A stretch of 64,000 bases of DNA from the NCBI GenBank assembly GCA_937944105.1, contig CALDZP010000003.1, positions 29,480 to 93,479 on the forward strand. Reading direction: 5' to 3'. Below, piece by piece: positions 63,587-64,000 of the stretch. Position 1 is the first letter of the stretch. Every line of letters begins with the position of its first letter. Origin of the DNA: an uncultured Ignavibacteria bacterium (GTDB taxonomy: Bacteria; Bacteroidota; Ignavibacteria; Ch128b). The notes below the pieces were generated by a model. The model saw only the letters and a list, made by a program, of their open reading frames with translations, made no database searches and had not been told where the DNA came from. The translations under genes were made by a program, and so were the position numbers.

Positions 63587-64000
63587 AGGAAAAGCAATCT
63601 TTTCTCTTATTCCAGTCATTGCGAGCGGAGCGAAGCAATCTTTTCTGGTTTAATGACTAATTCCCATTTTTTTGCTTCTGTGAAAGATTGCTTCGTCGTT
63701 TCACTCCTCGCAATGACTGCTAAAAAGGACTGTCATTGCGAATCCCAATGAAAATCGGGAAAGCAATATTTTCTCTTATTCCAGTCATTGCGAGCGGAGC
63801 GAAGCAATCTTTTTTGGTTGAATGAGCAATTCCCATTTTGTTGCTTTTGTGAAGGATTGCTTCGTCGTTTCACTCCTCGCAATGACTGCTAAATGAAAAT
63901 GTCATTGCGAGTCCCGATGAATATCGGGAAAGCAATCTTTTCTCTTATTCCAGTCATTGCGAGCGGAGCGAAGCAATCTCTTCTGGTTTAATGACTAATT
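63587..64000. repeat. 169-bp tandem repeat array with nested inverted GTCATTGCGAG elements
   Basis: The anchor GTCATTGCGAGCGGAGCGAA starts at 63615, 63784 and 63953, giving a period of exactly 169 bp. Each unit also holds the inverted element GATTGCTTCGTCGTTTCACT and a third version with TCCCGAT / ATCGGGA arms. Copies differ by a few bases and the array runs off the window. The 65-aa track ORF at 63554 is a translation of the repeat and not a gene. Confidence 0.93.

Noticed and set aside
63554-63751. 65-aa ORF 'HCERSEAIFSG...'
   Set aside because: It is a translation of the tandem repeat, a known source of spurious proteins.

Overview
The window looks like chromosomal DNA from a low-GC, free-living bacterium of the Ignavibacteria (Bacteroidota / FCB group). 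I infer this from gene content, not from a database search. Four proteins end in the type IX secretion (Por) sorting domain with the 'NYPNPFNP'-type start usual in that lineage. There is also a GWxTD-domain protein, a TPR-type NarL histidine kinase, an ADP-forming acyl-CoA synthetase and many small SusF-free outer-membrane barrels. Many starts are TTG or GTG with good Shine-Dalgarno sequences, and I corrected several ORF-track starts on that basis.

Layout. 0-0.5 kb: rnpA (cut by the window edge) and rpmH on the minus strand, both missed by the ORF track. 0.8-9.2 kb: an M14 carboxypeptidase, a thioredoxin-like protein, a small barrel, an RlmI-type rRNA methyltransferase, a CYTH protein plus an AddB-like nuclease, and a small secreted protein. 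9.2-22.7 kb: a tightly packed minus-strand run of 14 genes, mostly overlapping or nearly so (DUF3108, an uncharacterised protein, CPBP protease, zinc ribbon/DUF2007, CdsA, RimO, GWxTD, two PfkB kinases, a BamA/TamA-like barrel, a UbiA prenyltransferase, RNase HII, YraN, CstA). It mixes envelope biogenesis with housekeeping. 22.9-30.6 kb: glycosyltransferases GT9 and GT2, Mpg, TPR, LptE, a sigma-54 activator, a SPOR protein and MiaB. 30.9-33.0 kb: a nine-heme c-type cytochrome with a T9SS tail, followed by a clear terminator. 33.6-37.3 kb: SurE, a VWA-like membrane protein and ComF. 37.3-43.0 kb: a barrel, an aromatic/histidine ammonia-lyase with an unusual Ala-Cys-Gly cofactor motif, homocysteine methyltransferase/MTHFR, and OsmC. 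43.2 kb: tRNA-Gln(CUG). 43.4-47.5 kb: an NHL-type secreted protein, rpmB and small membrane proteins, then a 1.1-kb stretch without an ORF. 47.6-52.9 kb: a secretion/redox cluster with two T9SS cargo proteins, a TlpA-like thioredoxin and a barrel. 52.9-54.2 kb: HAD, TM2 and DUF2752. 54.3-63.4 kb (plus strand): ADP-forming acyl-CoA synthetase, a two-component system, methylmalonyl-CoA epimerase, a complementary pair of M16 peptidases and a T9SS protein. 63.6 kb to the end: a tandem 169-bp repeat array running off the window.

The most interesting items are these. The ORF-less region at 45.8-47.0 kb carries an exact DnaA box followed by what look like frame-shifted fragments of a dnaA gene, in the right order. 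The ammonia-lyase has Cys143 where Ser is expected in the MIO-forming triad. The UbiA protein has the signature of the archaeal-type ether-lipid enzyme. The M16 pair has split active-site residues. The terminal repeat array has nested inverted repeats. I did not see a CRISPR array, prophage, transposase or an obvious defence island.
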